A stretch of DNA of 64,000 nt from Rhynchopus euleeides (taxonomy: Eukaryota > Euglenozoa > Diplonemea > Diplonemida > Diplonemidae): contig OY723243.1 in assembly GCA_963210315.1 (NCBI GenBank), forward strand, positions 1,736,001-1,800,000, written 5' to 3'. The notes beneath the pieces were generated by a model. The model worked only from the letters and a program-made list of their open reading frames with translations, ran no database searches and had not been told where the DNA came from. Numbering within the stretch: the first letter of the stretch is position 1; the number at the start of each line of letters is the position of its first letter. A program made the position numbers and the translations under genes. Shown one piece after another: positions 1-12,206 of the stretch.

Positions 1-1
1 G

Positions 2-1377
2 TTCTCTTCCGGGAAGCAGGGGCCTCAGGGGCCCCAGGGGCCTGCCTCTGCACCTGCAGCTGCGCCTGTGCCGAAGGCACAGGAGAGGCGTGCCGTGGGG
101 GGTGTGCAGGATGCTTCGCGTGCGGTGCACAGCAGATCTGCGCAGGTGAACAGCGATGGGACAAATAAACACAGCAGTGGGTACAGCTCCAACAGGGCAA
201 GCACTTCGTCATCTGGAGGTGTGCATGGGCAGCAGCAGCAGGGGCTGCGGGGCTCGGCGCCAGGTGCAGGTGGGGCGGCGAAGTCGAGTTCTTCGATAGC
301 GAAGGAGCTGCTGAAGAAGTTCGACCAGAAGTACGTCGATACGATCCTGAAGGATGTGATTGCCCCCGGCACGGTGCACACCTCGTGGGACTCCATCACC
401 GGGCTGCATGAGAGCAAGCAGCACCTGATGGAGGCGGTCATCCTGCCTATGCAGCGCCCCGACCTGTTCAGCAGCAGCCTGCGCGCACCCCCGAAGGGCG
501 TGCTCCTCTTCGGCCCCCCTGGGAACGGGAAGACGCTTCTGGCGAAGGCGGTGGCGAGCGAGAGCAACGCGACCTTCTTCAGCATCTCCGCATCCAGCCT
601 GGTGTCGAAGTATGTCGGTGACGGGGAGAAGCTGGTGCGCACCCTGTTTGGCTGCGCGGAGGCACTTGCGCCGAGTGTCGTGTTTATCGACGAGGCAGAT
701 GCGCTGCTGACAAGCCGTGGGGAGGAGCATGACGCCATGCGGCGCCTGAAGACCGAGGTGTTGGTCCAGATGGACGGTGTGGGGACGGACAACTCCGCAG
801 AGAAGCGCGTCCTGGTTCTTGCGGCGACAAACCGTCCGGCCGATATCGACACCGCATGCTTGCGGCGCTTCACCAAACGCCTGCACATCCCGCTGCCTGA
901 TGCTGATGCGCGGGGGCGGCACATCGCGAGTCTCATCAAGTCGCCGGATGTGAAGTTCAAGCTGTCGTCAGCAGAGGTGCGTGACATTGTCGCCAGGACT
1001 GATCTCTACAGTTTCTCGGACATGACTGCCCTGGTGCGCGAGGCAGCCATGTTTCCCCTGCGCGATCTTGGCGCGGATGCCATGCGGGCATCCGCAAGCG
1101 ACATCCGGTGCGTCACACACAAAGACTTCCGCAGAGCCTGTGATGTATGTCCTGCCTCACCCTCATTGGGTCCCCTGCCTTCCGACCAGCCAGCCCCCTT
1201 TAGCATGCCGTGTTCCCATCGGAGGGTGCCCTAGTCGCAATACTGTGATTGGCAAAAGATACCTGGCCCACACACCCCACTCACCCCACCCCACAGATCG
1301 TGCGTGCGTCAGCTTCGAAGGACGAGGTGCTTGCTCTGATGAGATGGTCCCAGGAGCACGGCACATCAGGGAAGTAG
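2..1377 (+). CDS. Spastin-like AAA ATPase, C-terminal part (5' end outside window), one intron
   Basis: The frame is open from the window edge, so the start lies upstream. The visible N-terminus is a low-complexity Gly/Pro/Gln/Ala linker, followed by one AAA module: Walker A GPPGNGKT (512-535), Walker B VVFIDEAD (677-700), and a conserved RRF stretch (ACLRRFTKRL) typical of this clade. The strings SNATFFSISASSLVSKYVGDG and GPPGNGKT match the meiotic-clade AAA group (spastin, fidgetin, katanin, Vps4) and are closest to spastin as I know it. Exon 1 ends after Asp at 1144. The GTATGT intron 1145-1296 is removed in phase 0, and exon 2 (1297-1377) supplies the C-terminal helix DIVRASASKDEVLALMRW to a TAG. 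Without splicing the frame runs into unrelated sequence, which supports the intron. Spastins are known to sever microtubules, usually with an N-terminal MIT domain, which would lie upstream here if present. Confident as AAA meiotic clade; spastin versus fidgetin is less certain. Confidence 0.93.
1145..1296 (+). other. Intron of the AAA ATPase gene
   Basis: 152 bp, donor GTATGT and acceptor CCCCACAG, phase 0. Splicing joins FRRACD to IVRASASK, restoring the conserved C-terminal AAA helix. Confidence 0.88.
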
Positions 1378-1926
1378 GGTGTGTCGCGAGCAGATCGTGG
1401 CATGCTTACTGTGGGTCTCATCGGCGCGGCTGGCATGTCCCTACCTCCGGTGCCACCGACAGTTTCCAAAAACAAGCAATGCATATGTGTGACACTGTGT
1501 CTGTGCAGCCAAACCCGCATCAAGATCAGGACCCACTCGGTCCGGTCTACACTGCGGCAGCAAACCGAATCATGTGTTTGTGTGTGGATGGTACAGGGTG
1601 ATCGTACCCGGCCGTACCCCAGAACAATGCCCCCTCCCAGCCAGTGCCCGAAAGCCCCGGGCCCCCACCCTTGGCTGGCCCCACCTCTCGTCTCAGCCTC
1701 TCCAGCCTCTCTCCAGCGCCTTCGTCGGGCGTGGGGGGGGAGGGTGTGTGCGTGTGTGTGTGCCGGGATGATCCCCGTATGCTTCTCTCGCCACTTGCTT
1801 CTCTCGCTTCTGTCTGTGGCTGGTTTGGCGGTGCCCTAGCCCTCTGCCACCCATATCTTTCTTTGTGGATTGCGACCACCCGTCCCGAGACCCCGCCCCC
1901 CCCCCCCCCTCCCCCTGCCCTCCATC
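1378..1926. other. Spacer, no gene seen
   Basis: 3' flank of the ATPase gene followed by C-rich and GT-rich sequence. The overlapping open frames on both strands are low-complexity and unconvincing. The last nine bases are the left target duplication of the next element. Confidence 0.6.
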
Positions 1927-2790
1927 CAGGCATGTCGCTAAGCGTCGACCGTCGACCCAGTGATTTTGGGTTTCCCCCCCCATAAAAAAGCGTCGACCCA
2001 GCGTCGACCCAGTGGACTGGGTTGACGCTTGGTCGAGGCTTGGAGCGTCGACCTAGTGGAACTGGGTTGCCATTCAAGCCTGGACCAAGCGTCAACCCAT
2101 TTATTACACTGGGTCGACGCTAACCTAGCGTTGGCCCGGTTACACTGGGTCGACGCTCACCAAGCGTCGACCAAGCGTCAACCCACTTTCACTGGGTCGA
2201 CGTCGAAGAGAGTATGGTTTTGCAGGAACAGATGCTCACTACCGTGGCCTCCGGCGGCTGGGGGGCTCCGCCCCCCAGACCCCCCTGTGGCGTATGTCTC
2301 GTACTCAAGTCATTCGATTCCCACCGGGTCAGGGAATCCACCCACTCCAGTAGCCTCAGGAGGACGCAGCCAACTCACACAGAATCTGTACGCCCACAAT
2401 GAACAGATGCTCACTACCGTGACCTCCGGCGGCTGGGGGGCCCTGCCCCCCAGACCCCCCATCTCGCGTGCCCGTCTAGTAACCAAGTCCTTGCGCTTTG
2501 ACGGCCGTGACATATCAGGGGGCAGCGTCGAAATCATGGTTCCGAAAGCCATTTTTTGGTTTCCTCCGGCACCCGACGGCGCGAGCGGGAGAGGAACCAC
2601 GGAAGGAACCCAGCGCCTCACACCGTGCCCACCTAGTGGTCCACCGATGGGAAAATTTGGCAACAACACGAGCGCGCGCGAAGCGCGCGCGAGAAAAATT
2701 GACCCCTAGTGTTTTCCCCCCTGATCCCCCCCCAAAACAGGAGCGTCAACCCACCAAATCTCCAAAATCGAAAAGTTAGCGACAGGCCTG
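1927..2790 (+). mobile_element. Non-autonomous inverted-repeat element, family CAGGCMTGTCGCTAA, copy 1
   Basis: 864 bp. The left end CAGGCATGTCGCTAA and the right end TTAGCGACAGGCCTG form 15-bp terminal inverted repeats with one mismatch. It is flanked by a perfect 9-bp duplication CCCTCCATC (1918-1926 and 2791-2799). The left half holds many short direct and inverted AGCGTCGACCCAGTG motifs. The middle has two copies of a segment containing a CTGGGGGGC/GCCCCCCAG hairpin. Near the right end is a GC hairpin with a GAA loop (about 2670-2694). No transposase is present. Nine-base duplications are typical of Mutator-like elements, but the superfamily is an inference. Other copies lie at 49877, 61508 and 62898. 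Confidence 0.9.
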
Positions 2791-3007
2791 CCCTCCATCG
2801 GATATTCTGAGGGTTGTGCTAAAAAAACAAAGGTGGCAATGCCCAACGGATGAATGGCGCTGGCAGCGAAATTGTCAGCCACCCCCCTCCCCCATCCCCC
2901 CCCCCCCCCCCGCCTTTTATCCCAAGACTCCTGTCGAGCGACGGTGATCATGAGATCTGAGATACCGGATTTGGGGCAACCAACACCCCGATCTATTTTT
3001 GAACGAT

Positions 3008-3117
3008 GGGGGCCCTCGCTACGAGTCACTGTGAGTCACGAGTCGTCAGTTTTTCAGCCAAACATGGCTGACTTCTCACTTTTTCTAACTCAGTCACACT
3101 TGGTAGCGGGGGCCCTC
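3008..3117 (+). mobile_element. Small inverted-repeat element, family GGGGGCCCTCGCTAC (diverged copy)
   Basis: About 110 bp bounded by GGGGGCCCTCGCTAC and a diverged inverted copy of it, with GAGTCAC motifs between. It resembles the cleaner 99-bp element at 52356-52454. No convincing target duplication is seen here. Confidence 0.55.
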
Positions 3118-3425
3118 GATGTGATGCGTGTGAGTGTTGTCTGCCCCTTTGCCCCTTTTGTCCACACATCACACCCTATCCTGCCATCTGCGTGTTGCAC
3201 AGGACTGACACACATTAGACACAAAGGCCATTTCTATATCCTCGTTTATATTTCCCCCCTCCCCTCATCTGTTGCCGGACAAACCAGATCTGCATTTCAG
3301 GTCTCGGGCGTTGTCTTTCTGCACCCACCCCCATTCCCCGAGTCTCTCTCTCTCTCATCCCCGTTGCCGGCGTCTGTCGCAGTCACCTTCGGCACATCTT
3401 CTCCGGAGGCGCGGTAGGAGACAAG

Positions 3426-5020
3426 ATGGGCTGCTCTGAGTCCAAGACTGTGCCCAAGAAGGTCCAGGCCCCGCAGCGGCGGGTGAAGTCTCCCGTCAAC
3501 GAGTCTTCCAACAAGCCTGCACCGGCACGCACTGGCAGCACGAGCACGACCCAGAATGAGCCCTTCGACATGGCGCAGGTCGACACGGAGGATCTGCAGA
3601 CACAGAACGACCAGACGGCACAGACATCGCACAGCTCATTCAGCACTCCGGTGCAGGCGCCCTTGAGTGCCACAGCAAAGGCGGGTCCGAACGATTCCGA
3701 GGATGAAGCCCTCAGCCTGGACCACTGCGATCCGCTCGCCCCTGCTATCTGTGTTGTCGACCCCAGCGGGGGCGAGGGCAAGCTGCTGCGGAGGGCTTCG
3801 ATGGGCGGGCAGTCGGTGGGTGGGCAGTCCTGCTACAGCATGGCCAGCAGCTTCGACTCCATGTCGGGGACACGCACGGGGCCTAACCCACAGGCGCTGT
3901 TCCAATACATCGATCTCGAGGAGTACCAGCTCGGACTGGATGGCATGACACGCCTGCTGGCCGCCTCTCCTGTCGACTCCTCTGACCACGTCGTGGCGTC
4001 GCTGAGCATGAGCGTTCTGCAGAGTGTGTGCAGCTGCGAGCCGCCGATGGATATCGACGCGTCGCCCAAGAGCATCCGCTCTGCCCGCAAGTGGCTCTCC
4101 AAGCAGGCCAAGGTGGGCTCTGTCACGGCACACATGGCCCTTGCGGAGTTCGCGCGTGCCATGGGCGACGCGGCCAAGGAGGTGCGCCACAGGGAGGACG
4201 CCGCCAAGACGGGGCACCCCCTTGCCAAGCTGCGCCACGCAGTGGCGAACATGCGTGACCTGCGCGAGGCGTTGGCTGGGAAGGCCATCACCATGCCGGA
4301 GTTCATCAGTTGCCGGGAGATCGTCCTCGATGACCTCAAGGCGCTTGCGAAGCTTGAAACCAAGGTGGGTGGGAAGGCTGCGCGTGTGCTGTGGCCGATC
4401 TACTACAAGGTATGTGGTTGCGGAGGGGGGCAGGGGAGGGAGGGAGGGGGGGTGGTTGCCTGTTTGAAAGAGCTGCTTTGGGCTGGCCGCGCTCCCCGCT
4501 GAATTTGCACCACCTTTCACAGGGATCGGAGGGCATCAAGAAGGATGTGCCACGCGCCAGGCAGCTGCTGGAGCGTGCCATCGCACTTGAGGATGACGAC
4601 CTGCAGGCTGACAGGCTGCGCGGGCACCTCAGCAAGTTCAACAACAGGACGGGTGATGATGCCGCTGCCGCGGCAACGATGTGGCGCCGTGGAAGCACCT
4701 ACAGCCAGCCGGCGGACAACCTTTCAAAGACCTACTCCTTCAACCACAATGGATCGCTGGCCTCAATCGCGCGGAAGAACTCCGTCAAGATGGACGCTGC
4801 GCGGGCCCGGGAAGACGCGCAAATCATGAAGATGCTTGGTGTCGGAGCACACATTTCGAACGGCCAATCGCAGGACGAACGCCGCCAGTCACACGCGGCC
4901 ATCACTGCGCAGATGATGACCACGAGCAGGATGGGGCGCAGGAGTTCGTCGGTGCGCAGCACAGGCTCTCGTAGGTCGTCGTCGTACGGCTCCCGCAGGG
5001 GCAGCCGCAGCCACTTCTGA
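3426..5020 (+). CDS. MGCSES protein with Sel1-like repeats, predicted N-myristoylated; one intron
   Basis: Two exons, 3426-4409 and 4523-5020, give 493 aa. The start ATG is preceded by a CT-rich tract and the context acaagATGGG, which is also found at the paralogue. The N-terminus MGCSESK fits the N-myristoylation consensus, with Cys3 as a likely palmitoylation site, so attachment to a membrane face is inferred. Residues 5-160 are Ser/Thr/Pro-rich and probably disordered. From about 228 the pattern (GSVTAHMALAEFARAMGD ... DAAKTGHPLAKLRHA) resembles Sel1/TPR-like helical repeats, continuing after the intron (DVPRARQLLERAIALEDD). The C-terminus is Ser/Arg-rich (RRSSSVRSTGSRRSSS), a possible phosphorylation tail. 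It aligns along its length with the gene at 22958, including the intron position. I do not recognise a named orthologue. A scaffold or adaptor role is only a suggestion from the repeat class. Confidence 0.88.
4410..4522 (+). other. Intron of the MGCSES gene
   Basis: 113 bp, donor GTATGT, acceptor CTTTCACAG, phase 0, between WPIYYK and GSEGIKKD. The position matches the intron in the paralogue at 23741-23915. Confidence 0.88.
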
Positions 5021-8000
5021 GGTTCCCTAGTCTCAGGAGGTCTACCCAGTGAGAGGGGGTGTGTGATGGCTTGCGCTTTCTTGTTGCGCCAGCCGCCCGT
5101 TCGTTACGTTGTGGTTTCGCCCGACAGCTTTTGGGCGACAGACTTTTTTTTCTCCACCGCACATTATGGATTCTTCCCAATTTCAGTTGTGACCCTTCAT
5201 GATTTTTCACACGTCCTTTGTCTTTCGCGCGCTCCGGTCCCTCTGGTTGCTTCAGAGTGAACTGATCTTTAGCTATCTCACCCGCCCCTGGTGGAAGAAG
5301 CTGGTCCCGCTTGCACCGGCGATGCTGCTCACATCGTTCAGCACCCACCAGGAAAAGACAGTTTAAACATAGCGCATTGTGGCTTGCTGTGTTGGGACCC
5401 GCACAGTGCCACACCCTCCCTCCCTTCTTTCCCTTCAAGTCAATGATATTCTCTGGGTTGATGACGGTGTTGCCCGTCTCACTTTTCTGTATATCAGAGC
5501 GAGACACCCTCCAAGAATTCAAAAGCAACGGGTACGCGATCATCTTCTGCAGACGTATTCCGCCAGTTGGTTATGACTTGTCGCTATTTTTTTCAACACA
5601 GATGCATCCATCCACCCATCCATCTGTTATGCTCTCAGGCACACTGTCGTTTCATTTGGGCCCTCCGCCGGACCCATTCTTCTACTCTGGATTTCCACAG
5701 AATGTCGAGCCATAAACCCTGACCTGCGCTCGCAATCTGAGTTTGGCCGATTCTCTTTCTGGAAGAACGGCCAGCTGTTCGCACTCGAAAACCCCGTGAC
5801 AGCGTTCGGTATCCTGCAACACATTGCACTGTCGCAGGCACCGTTCGCACAACAACGAATGTAACTCCAATCGTCTTGTTTGGGGGCAGTGAAGATTACA
5901 TGGTCTGGAGGTGGCACGTGGCTTCACCCTCCAACAAGTCGAGAGATGCGTAGCGGTAGTTGAGACTCAAACAATGCCAGCGCCGTCAGAATCACCCCCC
6001 GTGTATTTGGGTGTCTATTTTGGTGACACTTCCACACGCAACCGGGAGTCATTGATTGCAACCTCATCGTGTTTGTATTTATTCCATCTCTCATCTCTAC
6101 CCGCCCTGTGTGGGATCCGCAGGGATACTTCGGTGTTACGTACTTGTTTTTCTAGGGTTTGATGGAGGAAGAGCTAGGTTCTCTTTGTGCCATGGCAGTA
6201 TCACTGGCGATCGCGAGAACCCTCCACGCCACCACTGTGTTGGCGTCACTGCATGATCTGCGTTCATCTGACCAAACCTAAAACAATGCCCTTATTGGCA
6301 AGACTGTCATATTTGTTCCACCCGTTGTTAAAGTTTATTGCAAATGACCTAAAAAACCCCCCCGTGTCTCAGATCCTCTGGGAATATATATCCGCAGCGC
6401 AAAACCCCTTTTTGTCCTTCGGGAGCCGAAAAACAACACACACTCTCTCTGCTTCCTCTCTTGACCTGCCTTTTGTCTACCCCCATCTCACATCTCTTCC
6501 GTTCACCCCCCCCCCCGTAATGGTTTCCTCTTCCGTATGTGGGTGTATGTCATTTTTGTTCTTCTTGGTGAACCCACGCCGGAGCTGGGTAGGAAATACA
6601 GCCCTGCCACAGGCGGGCCGCACCTGATGGCCCATGCCCCACACCCCCGACTCTCGTTGTTATTATATTTTTTTAGTCGTAGTTTGTTCGTTATCTATGG
6701 TGGTGATATTCGAATTTGTATTACACAGGAGGCAGAGTGCCATCACACGTGGCTTCAGGTGTTGTCAGGAATCCCAAGAGAGACAGCTCTGAGGGGATTT
6801 TCTGGCAAAATTTGCTGGCCATTTGGCACCCCTCCGTATTTTTATACTTCGTTTTGTATCGTTCTTCCATACCATACTATGTCGATCGGATTAATGTTAT
6901 CACCCAGGTTGTATCGTAACGACTAGATATGTTGCCAATCGGGTATAGTAATCAGTTCTGTACTCTCTCTGCTTGCCCATGCTCTGAGTTACCGTGAACC
7001 ATCCGCAGCCGTTTTTTTTTGTACGTGGCCTGTGATTTATCTTTCATATTTCCAGCTTCTGCCATGATCCAACAGAGGCCCCTTCTGGAAAAAAAGCGAT
7101 ATTCATTCCTTCCTTCCGCTCCCTCCCTCCCACCGGATTTGCCTCCTGACCCACGGGGGGTGTACTGTTTTGGGTGACAGGCGTCCTTGCCTGTGGTTGA
7201 GTTGTCCTCTTCTTCTCCGGAAAGCCCGCCTTCTGGTGGGTTGTGTCAAACGTGAACCTGGTTATTTTGTGATCCAGTCTGCTGTAACTACACCATGTTG
7301 CTTGCAGGTGAAGCGGGGGTGTCAATGTGCCTAGCTCGTGATTGACACAATACCAATCAAAACCAAGAGCAGGAACTGCGTCTATATTCCGTGAGTGCAA
7401 CGCCTCCGAAAAAGAGAAACATTGTGTACACCACCACTGCATCTCTCGTCAGGTCGGTGGTTGTCGGTGATTGGGGACGCCAGGAAAGAACATCTGCCAT
7501 TGGGGGCACACCACTTGTGTCACATGGGAACCTCACCACGCTCCTTTGGCATGGAAGTGCCAACACAAAGGACTGCACGTCGTCAAAGCGGGGGTATCTG
7601 TTACCGCCAGGGAACTCCTGGGGGTGCGAGCGGCGGGTGGATTCTAACCACGGCTTGCAGGACCGTGCCCGTCGTCACAGCGAATGGAGGGATGCTGACG
7701 ATGCCCCTCTCGCTGTTATGGACGGGTTTGGTTGGCATCCCAGTGGGCAACGCGCCCGTACTCTCCACCCCGCTTCCATTATTTTCCGCCGTCTCAGGCG
7801 TCTGGAACTGCCTCCGCGGGAGGGGGGGCAGAGACGTTGCAATGTCAACCGTCTATTTCTTTGGCCCTGGCGCTCGTTCCTCCCAGAGGTTTGCTGTGTG
7901 TTCCGCGGAAAGTAGTTCAAATGTTTGGAATTAGTTTTGTTGTAGTTGCTGGTGCTTCTAAGGGGGGGGGGGGGGGGCGACAAGAGGCACCCGTGTGGCC

Positions 8001-9498
8001 AGGAAGGCCCCTTCGACAGGGGCTGCGAGCAGCACAGGCCGTGAATTGTTCCAATCGGTCAAAGTGAAATGAGTATGTCTTTTTTGCTTCCCAACCCCAG
8101 CCCTGATCCCGTAGCTGTCACATAGCTTTTTATTGAAATTCAGTTGGACGTCAACGAGGGTTTCATGCCGAGTTGTCAGAAAGAAGATCAAGATAAACGA
8201 ACCGGTGTCGGCAAGCCCCTTCCAGTAGTAAACACAAATCATCTTGTCCTAGTCATGAATCGCCCCTCCAGGGTTCCGAACGTTCAGCGGACGGGATGCA
8301 TCGCACCTTCAACGTGTACTTCAACCATTGCAGATCATTTCAATAAAGGGGCCTTGGTGGGCGCACACCCTTCGCCCACCACCCTCCCGAGCTCCTTCAT
8401 TGTACGAGGCGGGACTGGGCTTCTTTCGCACCTTTGTTAACCATGTCGTGTAGAGAACACACATCACCAAGGCTAGATGACTGCCAAAGATCTGAATTTC
8501 CTCCGAGAGAAGTATACGTTGCCTTCAGACACATGCCACGAGTAAGTAGATATTTTCACAAAGAAACGGTGCGTCTAAAAGAAGAACCACTTCTACGCGC
8601 CGGGTCTTGCATCCCCAGACAGAGTTGGCAAGGCAACCCGAGAACCACCAACCCAATGCTGCATTCACTACAAATTTTCCGTTGCAAGCCGCAAGCCATC
8701 TCCCTCGAAGCCTGCCCGGGGCTCGGGACTGCTTCCATCTGGCGCAGTTAAACCAGCCCCACCTCAGAGAGCTGAGTGGGCGGCTTGCAAATATGGCAAC
8801 CCCAACCATCCTTTAGTGTCACACATCCACCTCCCTCAGCCTTGTTGTGAACGAACTAATTCGGCATGCCATCGCCCCCGTAACTTTTCTCTTTTTTTCG
8901 TGTTGTTCCTGCCGAGTGCAGGACGGGAGTGGGGGGGGGGGGGAGGGGCGCGGGTGGTGGGGGTGTGCGTATGACCTCTTCTTTTGTTGTGGAGCTCTCT
9001 ACTTTATCACACACCTTTGCCCCGCACACCCTCTTGTGGTGATATGTCGGCATACATGACTCCGACCCACCCACCCACCCCCTCCCCCCCCCCCCTCTTT
9101 GGATGGAGTGTGACGTTTCGCTTGTCTCCTGCCCCCTCCCCCTCCTGTGAACCGAGTCGCAGAAGGACTTCCATTATCTGCCAGCCCTAATATGTGTGTG
9201 AGCGAGGGGGGGGGGTAATCACTTCTTCTGCACGTTGGAGTGAATGGACTCCAAAGCTGTTCTCCTTTTTGTGTTCTTCCCCCCCCCCCCCCCCTCTCTT
9301 CGGTGTTTTGTTTTTGCCGGCCCCCATTTCGAAGGAAGAAACTCGCCCGTACAAGGGAGCGAGTCTAAAATACGTGAAGATGCCAAAGAGGAGGTGTGCG
9401 TGCTGCAGTGGAGATTTGTCCTGCTCGGCGATTCTCCACCACTGTACCAAGATTCACACGCGTGTGTCCAGTTGCTATTGGCTTCCCCACAGCGGCCT
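5021..9498. other. Long spacer, no gene recognised
   Basis: Contains the 3' flank of the MGCSES gene and then about 4.4 kb with scattered T-rich and C/G-tract sequence. The longest overlapping frames (about 7391-7934) lack recognisable domains and overlap one another in two frames, so I do not call them genes. Confidence 0.55.
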
Positions 9499-10150
9499 CC
9501 AAAGTCCTGGGTAAGACGTTAAACTGCCTGGGGGGGCCGTCCCCGGACCATGACGGGTGCCTGCACTAGGAGTCTAGCACGGCCGTGGTCCAGGGCATGA
9601 CCGAAAACTGCTTGGGTAACGAGGCTCCCCAGACCAGGATGGGTGGAGACACCCGGAGTCTAAATAGTCACACCACGTCAGGCCAGACCTTCGCATTGCA
9701 CTCCGCGAAGACTGCCACACAGCCGCGGGGCAGGTGTGCAGCCTGTGGAAAACCTCGTACAGAAAAGACTGTAAGGGACGACAGCCCCGCCGAGGCGATA
9801 CAGCGCCAGACGCGGCCCGAGTTTCTGGAGACCGACCGGGGAACTGGTTCGTCTTCAGGATAAGCGCCTCACAGAGGACTGATCCTCACCTGTGATCCGT
9901 GAACCTCAGCCCCATGGTGCTGGAGTGGAGCGGGTGCCTCGACCTCTTTTCGGGTTTTTTTTCTATTTCTTTATTTTCTTTTGGGTGCGTCCACCAAAGA
10001 AAACGTGGCCACCCACTCGCAGAGGCTCCCGAAAGCTCCAGCATCAGCTCGAGGTTCATGGAGTAGATCGGTGTCTCCAGAAGAAGGGGATGTCCGGTCG
10101 AAGAAGACAAACGACGAAGACAACCACACAGGCCGCACAAAAAAAAAATT
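9499..10150 (+). repeat. A-tailed retroposon-like repeat R, copy 1
   Basis: About 650 bp beginning ccaaagtcctgggtaagacg and ending in a run of about ten A after CACACAGGCCGCA. A second, closely matching copy in the same orientation lies at 12207-12850, and a truncated inverted copy at 35221-35482. The A-tail suggests retroposition, but no clear target duplication was found. No convincing protein is encoded. Confidence 0.8.
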
Positions 10151-12206
10151 GGCGGCAGCCCCATCTGCCTTTGTCGGCGCCGATCCCAAACAACTCTTAC
10201 CAAAACAAGTATCGTTCAAAAAATGTGTTCAAAATATGGCGAGAGAAGTGTGGTTGGGGGGTTTGGTAATATGGCACCGTTTGCCAAACCACCACCGCAA
10301 AGAAACGCTGCCGAATCAGACCTGATTTAGACCTGCGATTGACTGTCTGCCTGCCCCGGTGCGCTGCTGATGGGTGTGTCGTTGCACATGCCCTGCTGAC
10401 AACACGCCGTTTGAAAGTTTATAACCCTAGACTATATCCCGCTGGTATGCCGCTGCCAGGAGCACACGTGTGTGCATCGCACAATGTGTGTTGTCTACGA
10501 ACGATACGTGTGTATTGTGCATTCCCTCCCAGCATCCGACCTCTTGTGGAATCGCTCTCTCTCTTTCTCCTCAGACCAATAAATCCTAGAGGCCGTGTCA
10601 GTGTGGAGGTGATCCGGTCTGCACAGCTTCGTGCTGATGTTTCTTTCTCTTGCTCTATCCGAAGTGAATGTGATCCGAGGGGAAAAATGTCCGCCATGCA
10701 CGATTAGTCTGCAGTGGCCACGTCGTGAGTGACTGCGATGGGACAGCATTGCGTGCCAACAAGAACCCCATCACACACCCCATCCGATGGTGTGATTGTC
10801 TGTTGGTTGGCTGTCTTGTATGTTTGCCAAAGACTCACCACACATACGACGGTTGCTGTCAGTGGAATGAGTCCCCATCACCGACTCGCTTAAAAATTGC
10901 GATATTCTGGCAGCTTTTCCTCGCACAGCGTGCATCGGGTCAGGTATGTTTGCATATTACAATCAGTCTGGCCAACACAGGGTGCGGTCCTATCCGTCAC
11001 ACAACACTTACTCCCTCCTGCCAGGAGGGATGTCTTGTGATTCTAACGTGATCCAAAGAAATGTTCGGAACGGAAAGGCGGCATTTGGCAACGCCATGCC
11101 GCCGTGCGGCCAGAAGAACTAGCAACATCGGCCACTCCATCGGGGCTGCTATGTGCAACGGCCAAAAGTTATTTGAAATTGTTCTGAAAAATCGGTTAAT
11201 GACTGCCCTCTGACCTGCTTGCAGGGGAAGGGCCGATGTGCACGATGCCAAAAAATATTCCAAAACGACGTTATTCCGCATTTGCCTATTTCGCACATCA
11301 GATTGTTTTCTGATCGCTCTCTGCTGTTTCATCTTCTGTCTGCCGACAACGCCCTCATGTCTCATCTTAGTTCTGTCTGGCTTCGATCACACATACCCTT
11401 CTGGCGGGCACGGTTGCCGTGCTCTGGTTGCCATGCCCTCATTGGTGTTGCTTCGCCCGGACATCTTCTTCTGGAGGTTGCCATGGCTTCATCACACGAC
11501 ACTGGAGGGCGTGTCGGATGCGTTGTGTTCACCTGTTGTGGGTGGCTCACTTGCGATTGCACGTGTTGCTTTGGAACAACATCCCTCATTTATTCCCGTC
11601 TCAGCTAAACACTTGATATTACTCCCTTTTTGTCTTGTCCACGGCGTTGGTCCATCGGTGTATACGACCGTTTTTTGCATAGCACAGTATTCACTTGCGA
11701 ATTGCAAGTGCCGGCTGTACCGTTGCCACGCGATTTGAAGGGGTGCCCATCACCGACCTGCAAACCCTGTAAAACCACAAAATATACAGCGCAGAATCCA
11801 CGAGAGGGGAATGCCTTTTTCCTCCGGCCAGCACGCAGTGCGGTTCGGCACACCCACACCCCCAGATCTCCATTGCGCCCAAAAATAAAAAACTTCATCA
11901 GCAGCCCAACCTCCTCTCCTGTGTGTGCCCATTATCTCTTCAAGACTCAAAACTCGGTTCCCCCCCGCCCCCCCCCCCCCCCTCACCCCCCTCCGACCAC
12001 ACTGCTTCTCTGGCAAATGCAGGGGGTTGCCGGAGTCGTGGTACATATTGGAAAACTGCAGCCCACTCCTCCGGTGGGTGCACGGCCAACACTGTTCAAT
12101 CCGTTCACTGCGAGCCAATGAGCGGAATGGTGTGGTCTATTGTATGTCGTCATCTCAACACCATTTTCAGTAGAGATTGCACCCCTTACACCCCTCACCC
12201 TTGTCA
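10151..12206. other. Spacer, no gene recognised
   Basis: Mixed-composition sequence between the two R copies. Around 11085-11190 it contains a degenerate match to the S repeat (a gccgtgcggccagaagaac-like stretch). No coding frame with recognisable features. Confidence 0.5.

Noticed and set aside
2029-2709. Long open frame of about 190-250 aa shared by copies 1, 3 and 4 of the CAGGCMTGTCGCTAA family
   Set aside because: The copies are nearly identical, so a shared open frame carries no information. Other frames are open too, the sequence is mostly palindromic motifs, and no domain is recognisable.
7391-7934. Two overlapping 174- and 179-aa frames
   Set aside because: They overlap in different frames over the same DNA, contain no recognisable domain and lack the start context of the confirmed genes. 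A single missed exon cannot be excluded.
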